Origin: a virus
Virus record (IMG/VR): IMGVR_UViG_3300048694_001005
Coordinates: 62,001-126,000 of that record
DNA: 64,000 bases
Reading direction: 5' to 3' (one strand)
The position numbers and the translations under genes are program-made. Position 1 is the stretch's first letter; each line of letters starts with the position of its first letter. Shown piece after piece: positions 20,201 to 28,786 of this stretch. The notes below the pieces were generated by a model that saw only the letters and a list, made by a program, of their open reading frames with translations, made no database searches and was not told the DNA's origin.

Positions 20201-23200
20201 TTTTAACAACTACGGACAAGTTAAACGTCGAGGAAGAATTACTTACGGCTGGCTATTTGAAAACAACACATGCCGATACTTTCATATTTGATCTTACTAA
20301 TATCAACGCCGATAGCCCCGCTACATTAATAGATCCTATTGGGTCTGGGCACAAAATTTGGGTAGCAAAAAAGAACAATAAGGACTGGACACTACTTAGA
20401 GCAGAACAAACGCAAGTTCAAGTTATTAACATAACTAATGCGTTAGACAACACATTGGCAGTAAAAACAAGCGATAGGCACAATCTTGCTATAAACGATT
20501 ACATTGTTATTAAGAACTTTGACATAAACTTTAACTTTATCTATCGCGTCAAAGAAATACTAGATCTTAAAACCTTCAAAGTTGATGCTAATACAACATT
20601 AACTTCTAATCTTTCTGGGTTCAACAGTTTAGATGGTACTGGTGTCTTGTACAAGTTAAGTACTGTTCGTTTCAACACAGTCTCTGACTGGGCTGCATAC
20701 ACCCCAAGAGAAGGTTGGCAAACTGATGATGTCGCAGCCATAGATCACTGGGGACCAAACTATGTGGACTGGGCAGTATTTAAGAAACGCGATATCTGGA
20801 GCAAAAATCAAACGTTAGATGCTTGGGATGCTAGCACCAATCAAAACTACGGTTCTAGTGTTGCCTTCGTGAACACGGGTGATTATATGCTTGTGGGTGC
20901 ACCAGCAGAAGGCACCGGTAAAGTTTTTGTTTACATCAAAGATAGTAATGGCCAATATCAACATTTAACATCTATTACACAAAGCACAGCCAACTTGTCC
21001 GGCTTTGGTACGACATTAACCGGCAGCAATGCAGATTATTTTGCAGTAGGTTGCCCAACCAGTGACACTAACACTGGATTTGTTTACATATACAAGATCA
21101 ACACTAGTTTAGGAACAGTGTCTTTGGTGGGTTCTGTAAAGACCGGACCCAGCACAGGTTCTTATTTAGGACAAAGTTTAAGCTTTAGTAAAGATGGCCT
21201 ATGGCTATATGTGGGCGCACCCGGTGTTAACCGAGTTTATATTTGGGGGCGTAGCTCAACAACATTTTATCAGGTTGGAACGTATATAACACCTGCTGAT
21301 ATAGGTGCTGGCGATCAATTTGGTTACAGCGTAAGTTGTAGCACCGATGGCGCACAAGTCTTAGTTGGTGCACCATTTAATGACACTGGTAGCACAGACG
21401 CCGGTGCGGTCTACATTTATGATAGAAGCATAGAATCATTTGTGGGAGATGGATCCACTACTGTTTACACTTTATTGCGCAGCCCTGATACCAATATCAA
21501 ACTGTCAACGGTTGAGGGTGTAGTTCAAACAGGCGAGACTTACACTGGCAGCGGTAACAAAACAGTTACATTCTCAACAGCGCCCGGTAACGGTAGTTTG
21601 ATAAAAATTGCTTCAAACAATTTCCAATTGTTAAAGAAATTAACCACACCCGTCACACAGTCGCAACAGCAGTTTGGCACTAGTACCGTATTATGTCCTT
21701 TTGATTGTACCGCTTATGTAGGTGCACCTTTAGTCGACAGCGCCAATAGCGTACAAAATGCTGGTGCTGTGTACAGATATACCAACATGGGACGTTTGTA
21801 TGGTAAAGCAACGGGAACAGTTACTAACCCAGCAGTAACCATAGGTCATGGTATACGAATAAATGACTTTGACGTTGTGTTTACAGGCACAAGTTTAACC
21901 AGCGTGGTCAACGATATTAACAATAAAGCTATTCCAGGTATTGGGGCCAGCGCAGTTAATAATCAATTGTATATTGAATGCGATATTGTTTTAGTGGCAG
22001 ACAAGTTAAGAATATTGCCAGGATCAGGAACTGCACTAACAGATCTTGGATTAGACGTATTTAAAAATACTCAAACTATAAGTAATCCTAATCCTATCGC
22101 TGATGATCAGTTTGGTACAGTTTTGGCTATAAGTGATGATGCGTTGAAGTTGGCGATTGGCAGTGCATTGGAAACATCTATAGAAACTACTAGCTTTGAC
22201 GGCAACACTACAACATTTGATTTAGGTAGTTTAAAGTTCGTTGATCAAGTTGGTCAAAGTGGTGCAGTGCTGGTGTACGAATATGTCAGCGATAGAATTG
22301 ATAATGACAGCTCTCCAGGTTCTTTTATATTAGATCGTTATTTAGAACCGGGCAATCTGCAGTTAGCTAATAAATTTGGCAGCAGTGTGGCTATGAATGG
22401 CAGTTATATCGCAGTAGGTGCAATAGGCGACGACAAGTTTGGCAGTAATTATGGTGCCATGTATGTGTTCGCAGCAGCTAAATCCACGGCATGGTATGTA
22501 GATGGACAAGCTGTGCCCCGGGTCAACACCGACGCAATTAATAGGCTGTTCCTATATGACAGCGTTACACATACTAAACTAGTTGATCTAGAACTAATCG
22601 ACCCAGTCAAAGTCAAAGTACCAGGTAATGCTATAAGTCAAATAGATTTTGTAGAAGATTTAGATCCTGCCGTATATGGAGATACCGCAGCTAGTATCAA
22701 TGAAATCTGGGGCAGTATGCAAGTGGGCAAGGTATGGTGGAATACCGACAAAGTTCGTTACTTAGACTATGAGCAGGGAGATTTTCAGTATCGCAGCACA
22801 CATTGGGGCGATACTTTCCCTGGCAGCGAAATTGAAATCTGTGAGTGGACACGCAGTTCAGTGCTACCTAGCTCATATGTGGCTGTGAATGGCAATAACT
22901 TTGACGGCTATCCAGTATTTGGTGATGCGCGAGTAGTAACTGAAACAAGAACTGATGCAGCAACTGGTTTAACAATGACCAATTACTACTATTGGGTACG
23001 CAGGAAAACTACGGTTAATACTAATAGTGGCAGAACTCTTACTATTTCTGCAGTTGAAGATTTAATAACAGACCCCAAAGCTCAAGGACTAGCCTATGCT
23101 GTGGTGTTGTCAAATAACAGCATTGGTCTCTACAATACAGCAACATATCTAAATGCAAGCAATACCTTGCTACATGTGGACTATGATGTACAACTTAACA

Positions 23201-26200
23201 CCGACGTTATACATGCAGAATACGACCTAGTACAGGAAAATAACCCACGCAGCCGCCCAGCAGACTCCCTGCTGAGCAAATTAATTGATAGTTTGTCTGG
23301 GCAAGATGCCATGGGTAAAGAAGTGCCGGATACTAATCTGTATGGTACATTAAAATACGGAATAGAGAACAGGCCACGTCAGGGAATGTTTGTTAATCGT
23401 TTGACGGCATTGAAAGTCATGCTGTTAAAGGTAAATGAGATCTTTAGTTCATACAAACTGGTAGAAATATATGACACAGATAGGCTCAAAATAGCTGAAC
23501 CTGCACCTAGTGCAGTAAGTGGGGCATGGGACGAGTCTGTGGCAAACTTAACTGAACTAAGTTACATCAATACCTCAACATTAACTCCTGGTTATAAAGT
23601 TCTGGTGGAAAATGACAGCAACTATTACAACGGTTGGTCAATCCATACCTACAGCGGGGGATGGTCGGTAACCAGTCATCAGTCTTACAATTTAAATAGA
23701 TTCTGGCAATATGTTGACTATGTGGCCAGCAGTTACGATGCATCCAAGCTGCCTAAATACACTGTAGAAAACAAATATGATCTGCTTAAAAATCAATATG
23801 TGTTGAATGACACAGTAAAGATCATGGACAATGGATCCGGCAGATACGAGATCATCAAATATGTAAACGATGACACTGGTAATCTAATTACTGAAACCCT
23901 AGTTTTAGAAAACGGTACAGTAAACTTTACCAATGAACTTTATACTCAAGCTTTAGTAAATGACGGCAGTACACTAAGCCAAACTTACAGTAAAGAGCTG
24001 CGTAATTTGTTTGAACTTTTGTTTAACGATCTATTCACAAATGAATTGGAAAAACATGTAAACGAATTGTTCTTTGTGGCTATACGATATATTCTACGCG
24101 AGCAGAAGAATGTGGATTGGCTGTTTAAGACCAGCTTAATAGACATCAAACACTACTTTAGAAAGCTGGAACAGCAAAGTGTTTATTTGAAAGACAATCA
24201 AACATTCTTACTAGATTACATTACAGAAACCAAACCCTATCATACCAAAATACGTGAATACTTAATCAACTATACCGGATTAGATGATTGGGCTGGAGAT
24301 CCTTCTGACTTTGATTTGCCTGCTTATTATGACGGTGATTTATCTGTATTTAGAAGTCCCAGCGGAGAAAAATCCACAGATGCTAACAAACTAGAAACAG
24401 ATTTGCATTATAGAATGTGGAATCTTAACCATGGGTATGGTGTTGATAGTGTAATGATAGAAAACGCAGGTGTGAATTACCTTGTAGCACCAGATATCAA
24501 TATCATTGCTGCGACGGGAGACACGGGTAGTGGTGCCAAAGCTTATGCATTGGTAAGCGGTGGCAAATTACGTGAAATTATTGTGACAGATCCTGGCAAA
24601 AATTATACAAAGACACCTACTGTAGAAGTTGTTGCAAATGATTCGGGCACTAGCGGCAAACTATATGCTCAGTTGGGTAACAAAACCATTAGGAAATGGA
24701 ACACTACAATACGCTTTGATCGTTATACCTATGGCACCGCAGTTCTTACTTGGGCAGCAAGTACATATTATCTGCAGGGTCAATACATAGCACACAATCA
24801 TGTTTTATATAAAGTAGAAGTAGCTGACGGTAGCAGTGCAGGCTTTACCAGTAGCACAACTTTTGACACCGATAACTTGGTGAAAATTTCCAATCAAGAT
24901 TTGGCTGCTTTGATGGATGGCGACTTTGGCAGTGCTAATGACAGGATAACTGCATACTACCAGCCTCGTGATGGCATGCCGGGACAGGATCTCGCTCAGG
25001 TACAAACTGGTATTGATTATCCTGGCGTAATAGTGGATGCACAAAACTTTACCGATTTGCCAACCAACTATCCTACAATTGCCAGCGGATTAGATGACAC
25101 AGTTATTACTAGCCAGTTTACAGATACTGATCTAGGCACTAGGGCAGAGGATATTCTAGTTGATGGTAAAGCATTTATAGACGTTTACTCTAGCCATGCA
25201 CCACAAGAATTAATTCCCGGTAGAATGTATGACACTCTGAATATGCAAGTGCATACAGTGCCGCGTACTGATTACAATTACATAATAAAAACGTGGGCAG
25301 CTTATAGCTATTACGCCAAAGGTGATTACATAAAATACGGTACACAGTTATATCAAGCTCTGTTTGCATATACAACTGGTGCTGCATTTTCAATATATGG
25401 GCCAGATGGCAGCACTATTGCATTAACAGCTCGCGATCCATTAACTGCTGGGGCCGGACCAGAAATAACTAACCTAAGCTTTACTGCTGACGGAACTACT
25501 ACCCAGTTCAGTTTCCGTGAAGTTGGACACAGTGATGATGTATTGTTTGTGTATACAAAAAATCGCGGATTACAAAAAGAGAACACAGATTTTACAGTTA
25601 ACTACAATGATAAATCAATCAATTTTGCTATCGCACCATTAGCTAACGAAACAGTGTTTATATCGGTACAAAGTCATGGTGGTAACTTCTTGTTGTATGA
25701 TAAGACTTACCAAATTCTAGCAGCTACAACACAAATAATTCTGCCAACTTATGATAACTTGGTACAGGATCTACTAGTTTTTGTTAACGGTCAACGTGTA
25801 TTTGAAGGCACAGCATCAAATCAGTTTACACATGCGGTAAGCAACAATCTGTACAATATACAGTTTAACACGGCATTGGTGTCTGGTGACTATGTGCATG
25901 TTTATGTCTATAGTCAACCACAAACCTATAGAGAAATACACAATACATACCAGAGTTTTGACACGCTACCATCAGTTAGCTATCCAACTGACTATACAAT
26001 AACCTTAGACAGACCACTGAAAACCAGTGGGCCCTATCATGCCAATATTATAGTGTTAGTTAATAATAACAGACTGCGTACACCAGAAAATACCTATCTG
26101 ACCGGCGATGGCAGCACTATAACATTTACGCCCAACTATGTAGCAGACATCAATGGTGCCACGGTGGACGGAAACGACATAGAAGTATATGTAAATGGAC

Positions 26201-27345
26201 AGCGTAAAACTTTTGGTGCCGATTATACATTGACCGCGCTAGACGGCAGTACCTTACGTTCTGTTATTTTTAATACTGCACCTGCCATGGGCGATGTTGT
26301 GGTGTTAAGTGAGACAACAGGTGCACAATTTAGTATGATAGATGCGCAAACTATATTGATAGCAGCTAGTGTGGCGTTGACTGTAAATAGTAAAGTTCGC
26401 ATTATTAGCTATGCAGATCATGACACCAGTTTAATTAAGACTAAAGTATATTCCGGCGCCGGCGCAGCTACAATCAGTATACCACACGGGTTCGATACAA
26501 TAGGATTTGATAGTGAGGATTCAGGATTCGATTCATCCTCTTCCTTGATCATCACTACCAACAAATATCCATTGCAATACACGCATACTAACACAAATTA
26601 TGTGCTAGTTTATCAAAACGGACAGTTTTTGCAGCCCAACACAGATTGGGATTTGGCTGATAGCGGTTCGCAAGTTGAAATTCATAGAAACATTAGTGCA
26701 AGTGACATAATCATAATCACAGAATTTACTGAAAACAGTCAGGGCGGTCTAACCAGCTTTAGGATCTTTAAGAACTTACTGGATCAAACTAATTACTATG
26801 CTATCAACTATTCTGACAGTACTAAATTGTCAGCTGATTTGGGTATTTTTGACACAGAAATCAGTGTGCAAAATGCCCTAGCATTGCCCGCACCCAGCAC
26901 TGCCTATGCTAAACCCGGTGTTATATTCATAAATGGAGAACGCATAGCTTATTGGGAACGCGACACAGTAAACAACAAGCTGGGACGTATTATACGTGCC
27001 ACCGGTGGTACTGGTGCGCCTCAAGTACATGCTGCGGGGTCAGATTTGGTTAGTGCAGGCAAAAACCAGGAAATTACTAGCCTATACGACAACAGTATTG
27101 TAGCAAAATGGCAACCGCTTACTCAGTTTAAACAGGATACCTACGTATTATTTGAGGGCAGCATTTATCAAGTTACCACTACTTTCACTAGTGGAGCCTC
27201 ATTTACAACAGCCAATTTAACTTATCGTGCGCAATTTAGAGATATGGTATGGTATGATATGAATAACAAAACCTTGAGTTTAGTGGAAGCAGATACTACT
27301 CAAGCAGTATTTTTAAGACAAAAAGCGGGCTTTATTCCAACATAA
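14284..27345 (+). CDS. Giant virion structural protein, probable baseplate-wedge component in gp7 position
   Basis: This single uninterrupted ORF of 4,353 aa fills a fifth of the window. The start (LNLLPKVFQTDHNKKFLNATLDQL) is a pattern I recall from large structural proteins after gp6 in aquatic T4-like phages. Residues about 2185-2735 contain seven repeats of the form FG-x-S-(9-12)-VGAP-(n)-VY-x-Y, read as a seven-bladed FG-GAP-like beta-propeller with insertions after blades four and five. The region about 3700-4200 has repeated strand modules of the VxVNGQ type. In T4 the gene after gp6 is gp7, the wedge initiator; I infer an equivalent position, but size and domains differ greatly, so a fibre-anchoring or host-contact role is also possible. 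Virion localisation is likely, the exact role open. Confidence 0.7.
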   Translation: MPIRTLNLLPKVFQTDHNKKFLNATLDQLTTEPNFARLNGYVGKKTSPAFIPTDNYVIEPALNRQQYQLEPSVVVKEPNKDAFIANYNDMVNAVNFAGGDNIDHNKLFANKYYSYDGLFDFDKLVNYNQYYWLPNGLDPVVVSTGDIATAAQYTITRDSVDDAYKITDYVQLNPLLVLARGGTYTFTVNQTSQFYIQAAPGTAGEYPFQTNISAREVYGVTNNGADNGTVTFVVPQRSAQDWILDLPEQDSVNYATTLNYAQIQGANFDSFINTYGGIDGVKDLNNKVIVFVNPSSNDADWYDPYTDSIIPTAKRANTFIVRVDTTGSAPTLRVEEYILVGANYKFKVLGGNDYGYRYFYKEPVHLQLELLPPVTANIDTLYYQDSTNTNMLGLIKLIDTQIDTPINVDTDIVGQKNYTSPNNVVFTNGLRVQFDTTATPPSYQLKEYYVEGVGDAIRLVPVSELIVPETWIPSAAVPWDSNKWDSQPWDPNVSLGPTQPDYFTINRASRDRNSWSRTNRWFHIDVINAVAEYNNYTPTIDKNANAKRPIIEFNYDVQLYNSGSVFKQAINAFDTVTTDAFSHVEGSSGYAIDGITLTNGMFVVFAAETDENVRNKVYKVNIVDPSGDGSSITHLTLVEHAQVLAKEGLLVRQGTNYQGKMVWFDGTAWHTAQQKLGVNQSPLFDVFDDSGISYSDTSKYPSTTFAGNKIFSYRPGNGKNDINLGLALTYKSIANIGDIVFDNNLDAESFAYTLDNTVKTIQLFDGKLHVNNSLTNYTQKTVWTPVFEDSKQFQHLEYLAEQGQTEFLVYSFGDPSNYVNNFKLFVNNKFVNSDNYVFETIHDRAYIILTSALSLNDKVDIFVYASTQTIPNAYYEIPKNLEVNALNAVASTFTLGQLRRHIGQIYQNSKQVTGSYLGSSNLRDLPKIKDIGGTLLQHSASVVPAALFMTHPDANLIDAINNAAREYTRFKNKVLDQALKLDLTKSLTVPQMLDEILGTINAVKTKDFAWYYSDMLAYGEDSVENVTTITIENDAQLEYDLYTKFDLTQPSRRGVCVYVNDNQLVHGIDYTFLTIRPAIALTAGTIATYDVLKIVEYNTTNGSYIPETPTKLGLWPSKSPRLYTDDTFVTETLCIEGHDGSIIPAFGDFRDDILLEFEKRIYNNLKVQWNLNKLSVFDVKSGAFRTTDYSRDQYNNILSQFFNAWASKYGLDYTTNDTFLSNNSFTWNYKKLSDRVFGELLQGGWRAIFDHFYDTMRPHTHPWEMLGFDQKPSWWQQRYGAAPYTSGNLVLWEDLRDGRIFTGDRAGIDARFARPDLLDIIPTDEYGELRPPVEIFVKAFDSRKTKISWAFGDIGPVEAAWRRSSEFAFASQAAMSVAKPAKYFGLFIDNDKYLYDAAINEFTFNGLNRRLQVSDYVLNSETVDTEIVSKASYLNWIIDRLNGQGVNGVDRIRSLIDNLTVNLTYAFAGYTGPAMLNSFAEQASPNSVGKSILVPEENQSIVIKKSVPLLKIVYSAVIIERTGTGFKVQGYDIAEPYFTIIPSLANSNSTTITVMGNTATVYNDYDAVKTTIPYGTEFVNKQQVVDFLISYNRYLVSQGIRFNEYEGDLGANRDFILSAQEFLNWSQQGWDSQTVIVLNPLANKVFLTRPGYVVDEINGSQVGASRVLDQNFNYLRDDQFNVVRINNSFTINAVNSNLALVEMNLVQYEHAIVYDNRTIFNDVIYEPETGNRQLRIKLVGYKTREWDGSVYAPGFIYNSTNVDAWTAGVDYKAGALVEYKNQYYTALMDVAAENVFEFNKWQIIDKNKIKTGLLPNFSNLAGRSERFYDITNANFESSIDLYSKGLIGFRPRSYLTELGIDDISQVKFYQGYIREKGTNSALNALLGAKFDRFTTEIDAYENWAIRVGEFGAIDSTQVLELVLTENNFAANPSFLSLLNDGDTAESGTTGYSPNAVGDGKIVIVPKNYTKNLFLTTTDKLNVEEELLTAGYLKTTHADTFIFDLTNINADSPATLIDPIGSGHKIWVAKKNNKDWTLLRAEQTQVQVINITNALDNTLAVKTSDRHNLAINDYIVIKNFDINFNFIYRVKEILDLKTFKVDANTTLTSNLSGFNSLDGTGVLYKLSTVRFNTVSDWAAYTPREGWQTDDVAAIDHWGPNYVDWAVFKKRDIWSKNQTLDAWDASTNQNYGSSVAFVNTGDYMLVGAPAEGTGKVFVYIKDSNGQYQHLTSITQSTANLSGFGTTLTGSNADYFAVGCPTSDTNTGFVYIYKINTSLGTVSLVGSVKTGPSTGSYLGQSLSFSKDGLWLYVGAPGVNRVYIWGRSSTTFYQVGTYITPADIGAGDQFGYSVSCSTDGAQVLVGAPFNDTGSTDAGAVYIYDRSIESFVGDGSTTVYTLLRSPDTNIKLSTVEGVVQTGETYTGSGNKTVTFSTAPGNGSLIKIASNNFQLLKKLTTPVTQSQQQFGTSTVLCPFDCTAYVGAPLVDSANSVQNAGAVYRYTNMGRLYGKATGTVTNPAVTIGHGIRINDFDVVFTGTSLTSVVNDINNKAIPGIGASAVNNQLYIECDIVLVADKLRILPGSGTALTDLGLDVFKNTQTISNPNPIADDQFGTVLAISDDALKLAIGSALETSIETTSFDGNTTTFDLGSLKFVDQVGQSGAVLVYEYVSDRIDNDSSPGSFILDRYLEPGNLQLANKFGSSVAMNGSYIAVGAIGDDKFGSNYGAMYVFAAAKSTAWYVDGQAVPRVNTDAINRLFLYDSVTHTKLVDLELIDPVKVKVPGNAISQIDFVEDLDPAVYGDTAASINEIWGSMQVGKVWWNTDKVRYLDYEQGDFQYRSTHWGDTFPGSEIEICEWTRSSVLPSSYVAVNGNNFDGYPVFGDARVVTETRTDAATGLTMTNYYYWVRRKTTVNTNSGRTLTISAVEDLITDPKAQGLAYAVVLSNNSIGLYNTATYLNASNTLLHVDYDVQLNTDVIHAEYDLVQENNPRSRPADSLLSKLIDSLSGQDAMGKEVPDTNLYGTLKYGIENRPRQGMFVNRLTALKVMLLKVNEIFSSYKLVEIYDTDRLKIAEPAPSAVSGAWDESVANLTELSYINTSTLTPGYKVLVENDSNYYNGWSIHTYSGGWSVTSHQSYNLNRFWQYVDYVASSYDASKLPKYTVENKYDLLKNQYVLNDTVKIMDNGSGRYEIIKYVNDDTGNLITETLVLENGTVNFTNELYTQALVNDGSTLSQTYSKELRNLFELLFNDLFTNELEKHVNELFFVAIRYILREQKNVDWLFKTSLIDIKHYFRKLEQQSVYLKDNQTFLLDYITETKPYHTKIREYLINYTGLDDWAGDPSDFDLPAYYDGDLSVFRSPSGEKSTDANKLETDLHYRMWNLNHGYGVDSVMIENAGVNYLVAPDINIIAATGDTGSGAKAYALVSGGKLREIIVTDPGKNYTKTPTVEVVANDSGTSGKLYAQLGNKTIRKWNTTIRFDRYTYGTAVLTWAASTYYLQGQYIAHNHVLYKVEVADGSSAGFTSSTTFDTDNLVKISNQDLAALMDGDFGSANDRITAYYQPRDGMPGQDLAQVQTGIDYPGVIVDAQNFTDLPTNYPTIASGLDDTVITSQFTDTDLGTRAEDILVDGKAFIDVYSSHAPQELIPGRMYDTLNMQVHTVPRTDYNYIIKTWAAYSYYAKGDYIKYGTQLYQALFAYTTGAAFSIYGPDGSTIALTARDPLTAGAGPEITNLSFTADGTTTQFSFREVGHSDDVLFVYTKNRGLQKENTDFTVNYNDKSINFAIAPLANETVFISVQSHGGNFLLYDKTYQILAATTQIILPTYDNLVQDLLVFVNGQRVFEGTASNQFTHAVSNNLYNIQFNTALVSGDYVHVYVYSQPQTYREIHNTYQSFDTLPSVSYPTDYTITLDRPLKTSGPYHANIIVLVNNNRLRTPENTYLTGDGSTITFTPNYVADINGATVDGNDIEVYVNGQRKTFGADYTLTALDGSTLRSVIFNTAPAMGDVVVLSETTGAQFSMIDAQTILIAASVALTVNSKVRIISYADHDTSLIKTKVYSGAGAATISIPHGFDTIGFDSEDSGFDSSSSLIITTNKYPLQYTHTNTNYVLVYQNGQFLQPNTDWDLADSGSQVEIHRNISASDIIIITEFTENSQGGLTSFRIFKNLLDQTNYYAINYSDSTKLSADLGIFDTEISVQNALALPAPSTAYAKPGVIFINGERIAYWERDTVNNKLGRIIRATGGTGAPQVHAAGSDLVSAGKNQEITSLYDNSIVAKWQPLTQFKQDTYVLFEGSIYQVTTTFTSGASFTTANLTYRAQFRDMVWYDMNNKTLSLVEADTTQAVFLRQKAGFIPT

Positions 27346-27348
27346 ATA
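27341..27348 (+). promoter_or_regulatory. Possible late promoter -10 (CATAAATA) at the end of the giant gene
   Basis: CATAAATA overlaps the stop of the giant gene. Transcription from it would begin near 27355, which fits a translation start at 27372 rather than at 27348. Confidence 0.4.
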
Positions 27349-27371
27349 TGACTATGAATCAGGACGAAAAC

Positions 27372-28019
27372 ATGACTTTACAAACTCAAACCAATAATCC
27401 CAAGCCAGACGACATGGGATCAGTGCTATTGCAGGGGCATATTAAGATATTTGATCCTGAAACCCAAGAAGTCTTTGTGGACAAGTCTAATGCAATACAT
27501 TATGAAAATTTTAGTCAAGCATTAGCTCTAAGTGTGGGAAATAAAGCTACAGGATTTATACATGAAATGCACTTTGGTAATGGCGGCACAAGCGTAGATG
27601 CCACAGGCATTATTACATATTTGCCGCCCAATACAACAGGTGCCAACAGTCAATTATACAATCCCACTTATTATAAAGTTGTAGATGACAACAGCAATTT
27701 GAATACGGATCCGGTGCGTAACAATATAACCATACGACATATAGCTGGTAAATTATACACTGATATACTAATTACATGTTTGTTGGATTATGGTGAACCC
27801 AGTGGACAAGCGGCATTTGACAATGCTACTGACTTAAACAGCGATTATGTGTTTGATGAATTGGGTCTAAAGTCCTGGGAAGGCACCGAAGTTGGCGTGG
27901 GTAACGGCAAATTACTAACCCATGTTGTTTTCCACCCAGTGCAAAAAAGTCTAAACAGATTAATTCAAATTGAATACACCATTCGGGTACAGACCCTGAC
28001 CCAACTTATTTCTGGATAA
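27372..28019 (+). CDS. Small virion structural protein, function unknown
   Basis: This 215-aa protein starts MTLQTQTNNPKPDD. I prefer the ATG at 27372 because AGGA lies 7 nt upstream; an in-frame ATG at 27348 has no ribosome site. The sequence is beta-rich with no signal or membrane segment. It contains GHIKIFDPETQEVF, SNAIHYENFSQALA and IHEMHFGNGGTSVD, which I recall from conserved proteins following the giant baseplate gene in aquatic T4-like phages. The context (giant structural gene before, fibre genes after) suggests a baseplate or fibre-attachment part. I cannot assign a T4 homologue; gp8 is a weak possibility. Confidence 0.6.
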   Translation: MTLQTQTNNPKPDDMGSVLLQGHIKIFDPETQEVFVDKSNAIHYENFSQALALSVGNKATGFIHEMHFGNGGTSVDATGIITYLPPNTTGANSQLYNPTYYKVVDDNSNLNTDPVRNNITIRHIAGKLYTDILITCLLDYGEPSGQAAFDNATDLNSDYVFDELGLKSWEGTEVGVGNGKLLTHVVFHPVQKSLNRLIQIEYTIRVQTLTQLISG

Positions 28020-28021
28020 CT

Positions 28022-28783
28022 ATGAATTACATAGATAAGATTATAGGAATTGCGCATCTGGGCAAATATACCAAGTGGTACTGCTCAATAATATCAAAAG
28101 CGCAAAGTAGAGCAAAAACTCGAAAAGCAGCAAAAAAATTGCTTGGTTATACAGAACGCCACCACATTCTTCCCAAGTCTTTCAAATTGGGCGGAGAAAA
28201 GGATAAAATGAATTATGCATACTTGTCTGCAGACGAGCATTTTTTGTGCCATTTATTATTGACAAAAATGTTTGATGGTGAGTTCAAAATTAAAATGTGT
28301 TTTGCATTGCATTCTATGCGTAGGATTTTGGGGCGCAATGGAAAACTTAAACTAACAAGTTGGGAATATAAAAAACTTAAAGAAGCCAATGCTTATGCAA
28401 GGAGCAAATCATCAAGTGGGATGAAAGGTAAAAAACATCGACCTGATTCAATTGAAAAAATGCGTGAAAATGCATATATGGGATTACTTGGTAAACCGGC
28501 ATGGAATCGAGGAAAAAAAGAAGCTGTAGAAAAAAAGAAAAAGAGAATGGAATCTCTTAAAAAATATAGGGAAGGACATCCTGAATGGAAGGAACAACTT
28601 CGAGACGCCAGCCGCATAGGAGAGCCCAATAGACTTTTGGCGATACAAAAACGAACACAGGTTGATGGAAGAATATATGAATCCGCGACAAAAGCGGCCG
28701 CAGCCCTTGGCCTTAAAAAAATAACGCTTATTAAGCGGGTGTTAAGTAAAAATTTTCCCGAATATAAGTACATAGAGGAATAA
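28022..28783 (+). CDS. HNH homing endonuclease with NUMOD-type DNA-binding motifs
   Basis: The 253-aa product is very basic and unlike its structural neighbours. Residues about 44-54 carry TERHHILPKSF, followed by YLSADEHFLCHLLLTKMF, the pattern of phage HNH/intron-type nucleases (H47-H48 and H80 as likely metal or catalytic residues). Residues about 130-150 (SGMKGKKHRPDSIEKMREN) look like a NUMOD3 module. Residues about 214-250 (GRIYESATKAAAALG...) look like a NUMOD1/helix-turn-helix. It is inserted 2 bp after the small structural gene and 3 bp before a fibre gene, so neither neighbour is interrupted. It is read as a free-standing mobile endonuclease. Confidence 0.88.
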   Translation: MNYIDKIIGIAHLGKYTKWYCSIISKAQSRAKTRKAAKKLLGYTERHHILPKSFKLGGEKDKMNYAYLSADEHFLCHLLLTKMFDGEFKIKMCFALHSMRRILGRNGKLKLTSWEYKKLKEANAYARSKSSSGMKGKKHRPDSIEKMRENAYMGLLGKPAWNRGKKEAVEKKKKRMESLKKYREGHPEWKEQLRDASRIGEPNRLLAIQKRTQVDGRIYESATKAAAALGLKKITLIKRVLSKNFPEYKYIEE

Positions 28784-28786
28784 ACT

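Noticed and set aside
27348-27371. ATG at 27348 as start of the small structural gene
   Set aside because: No ribosome site; it lies at or before the predicted transcription start. ATG 27372 has AGGA 7 nt upstream.
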